64,000 bases of DNA from the NCBI GenBank assembly GCA_947502265.1, contig CANMZB010000010.1, forward strand, positions 1 through 64,000. The letters run 5' to 3'. The notes beneath the pieces are model-generated. The model saw nothing but the letters and a program-made list of their open reading frames with translations, did not search any database and was not told where the DNA came from. Position 1 is the first letter of the stretch, and each line of letters begins with the position of its first letter. This stretch comes from an uncultured Sulfitobacter sp. Its GTDB lineage: Bacteria > Pseudomonadota > Alphaproteobacteria > Rhodobacterales > Rhodobacteraceae. The position numbers were made by a program, and so were the translations under genes. This document shows positions 63,386 through 64,000 of the stretch, one piece after another.

Positions 63386-64000
63386 ATGGACCACTTCCTT
63401 TATCGTGACGGTGCGCTTTTTGCCGAAGATGTCGCTATTTCCGAGATTGCAGCGACCGTCGGCACGCCCTTTTATGTTTACTCCACCGCAACGCTGCTGC
63501 GCCATTTCCGCGCGTTCGACGAGGCGTTGGCGGGCATGGATCATCTTATTTGCTATGCGATGAAGGCAAATTCAAATCAGGCCGTGTTGCGCACGCTGGC
63601 GCAGGCGGGCGCGGGGATGGACGTGGTGTCGCAAGGCGAATACCTGCGCGCACGGGCCGCCGGCGTTCCGGGCGACAAGATTGTCTTTTCCGGCGTGGGC
63701 AAAACGGAGGAGGAAATTCGCGTGGCGCTGAGCGGCGGCATCCGGCAGTTCAACGTCGAGAGCGAACCGGAGATGGAAGTGCTTAATGCTGTGGCGCTGG
63801 AACTGGGGCTGGTTGCGCCGATCACCGTGCGGATCAACCCCGATGTGGACGCCAAGACCCACGCCAAGATCGCGACCGGCAAGTCCGAGAATAAATTCGG
63901 CATTCCGATTGCACGGGCGCGCGAGGTTTACGCCATGGCGGCAGCAATGCCGGGGCTGGAGGTGATCGGCATCGACGTTCACATCGGTTCGCAGCTTGTC
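63386..64000 (+). CDS. lysA: Diaminopimelate decarboxylase (partial, 3' end outside window)
   Basis: At least 205 residues of the PLP enzyme that makes lysine from meso-DAP are visible. The PLP Lys is K60 in CYAMKANSNQAVL, followed by the alanine-racemase-like barrel motifs GMDVVSQGEYLRAR, IVFSGVGKTEEEI, INPDVDAKTHAKIATG and DVHIGSQLV (His of HIGSQ). The frame runs to the window end. The gene starts two bases after the dispersed motif. The C-terminal beta domain is not seen. Confidence 0.95.
   Translation, partial: MDHFLYRDGALFAEDVAISEIAATVGTPFYVYSTATLLRHFRAFDEALAGMDHLICYAMKANSNQAVLRTLAQAGAGMDVVSQGEYLRARAAGVPGDKIVFSGVGKTEEEIRVALSGGIRQFNVESEPEMEVLNAVALELGLVAPITVRINPDVDAKTHAKIATGKSENKFGIPIARAREVYAMAAAMPGLEVIGIDVHIGSQLV

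Overview
This is a chromosomal window from an alphaproteobacterium of the order Rhodobacterales, most likely the Roseobacter clade. The evidence is the conserved gene order (phoH-ybeY-corC-lnt-metK-trmB; aroA-cmk-rpsA-ihfB-lapA-trpF; irr opposite fabA-fabB-fabI), a SAM/SAH riboswitch (a class reported only from Rhodobacterales) before metK, a Roseobacter-type Hint-domain protein, and a dispersed intergenic repeat of the kind common in these genomes. I see no tRNA, rRNA or CRISPR array. No genus can be assigned from the sequence alone.

Layout. 1-1000: prophage and transposase debris and one doubtful small gene. 1-9.9 kb: a fatty-acid beta-oxidation cluster on the minus strand (MerR regulator, two acyl-CoA dehydrogenases, GST, thiolase, an NTF2-like protein, FadJ). 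9.9-18.5 kb: LuxR and second MerR regulators, two PaaI-type thioesterases with a MATE exporter, arsC, pyrD with DUF1330 and DUF952 partners, a secreted 5'-nucleotidase, and a secreted cupredoxin-like protein. 18.5-29.8 kb: glutaryl-CoA dehydrogenase with a divergent LysR regulator, then a long minus-strand catabolic block (OYE reductase, enolase-superfamily dehydratase, Zn alcohol dehydrogenase, MFS exporter, pcaB, pcaD, Ser/Thr dehydratase, alpha/beta hydrolase). 30-34 kb: FKBP, irr, and the unsaturated fatty acid genes fabA-fabB-fabI.

34.1-37.5 kb: a decayed IS1595-type transposon inserted into a copy of the dispersed repeat. It has 24-bp terminal inverted repeats and carries passenger genes: a winged-helix-like protein, a DUF6471 protein, a membrane protein, and a remnant that looks like a PBECR-type nuclease. 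37.5-48.7 kb: kdsA, a THUMP-type RNA methyltransferase, a glycosyltransferase, miaB, two secreted proteins sharing an undescribed Trp/Cys-rich module, and the phoH-to-metK housekeeping run. 48.7-50.8 kb: a response-regulator gene broken both by a complete 1.22-kb IS3-family insertion (49449-50669, AACG target duplication) and by a separate frameshift.

50.9-58.2 kb: trmB, aroA, cmk, a glycosyltransferase, rpsA, ihfB, lapA, trpF. 58.3-59.5 kb: a pseudogene zone with remnants of a sulfatase/phosphonate monoester hydrolase and an LpxR-like outer-membrane lipid A deacylase. 59.6-64 kb: a Hint protein, TlpA-like thioredoxin, argH, two tiny lipoproteins, a DUF2834 membrane protein, and the start of lysA (cut by the window edge).

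Most of the window is ordinary core genome. The most unusual parts are the 34-37.5 kb transposon with its passengers, the dispersed repeat family, and the paired secreted proteins at 42.4-43.3 kb. Nothing here is proven to be a new system.
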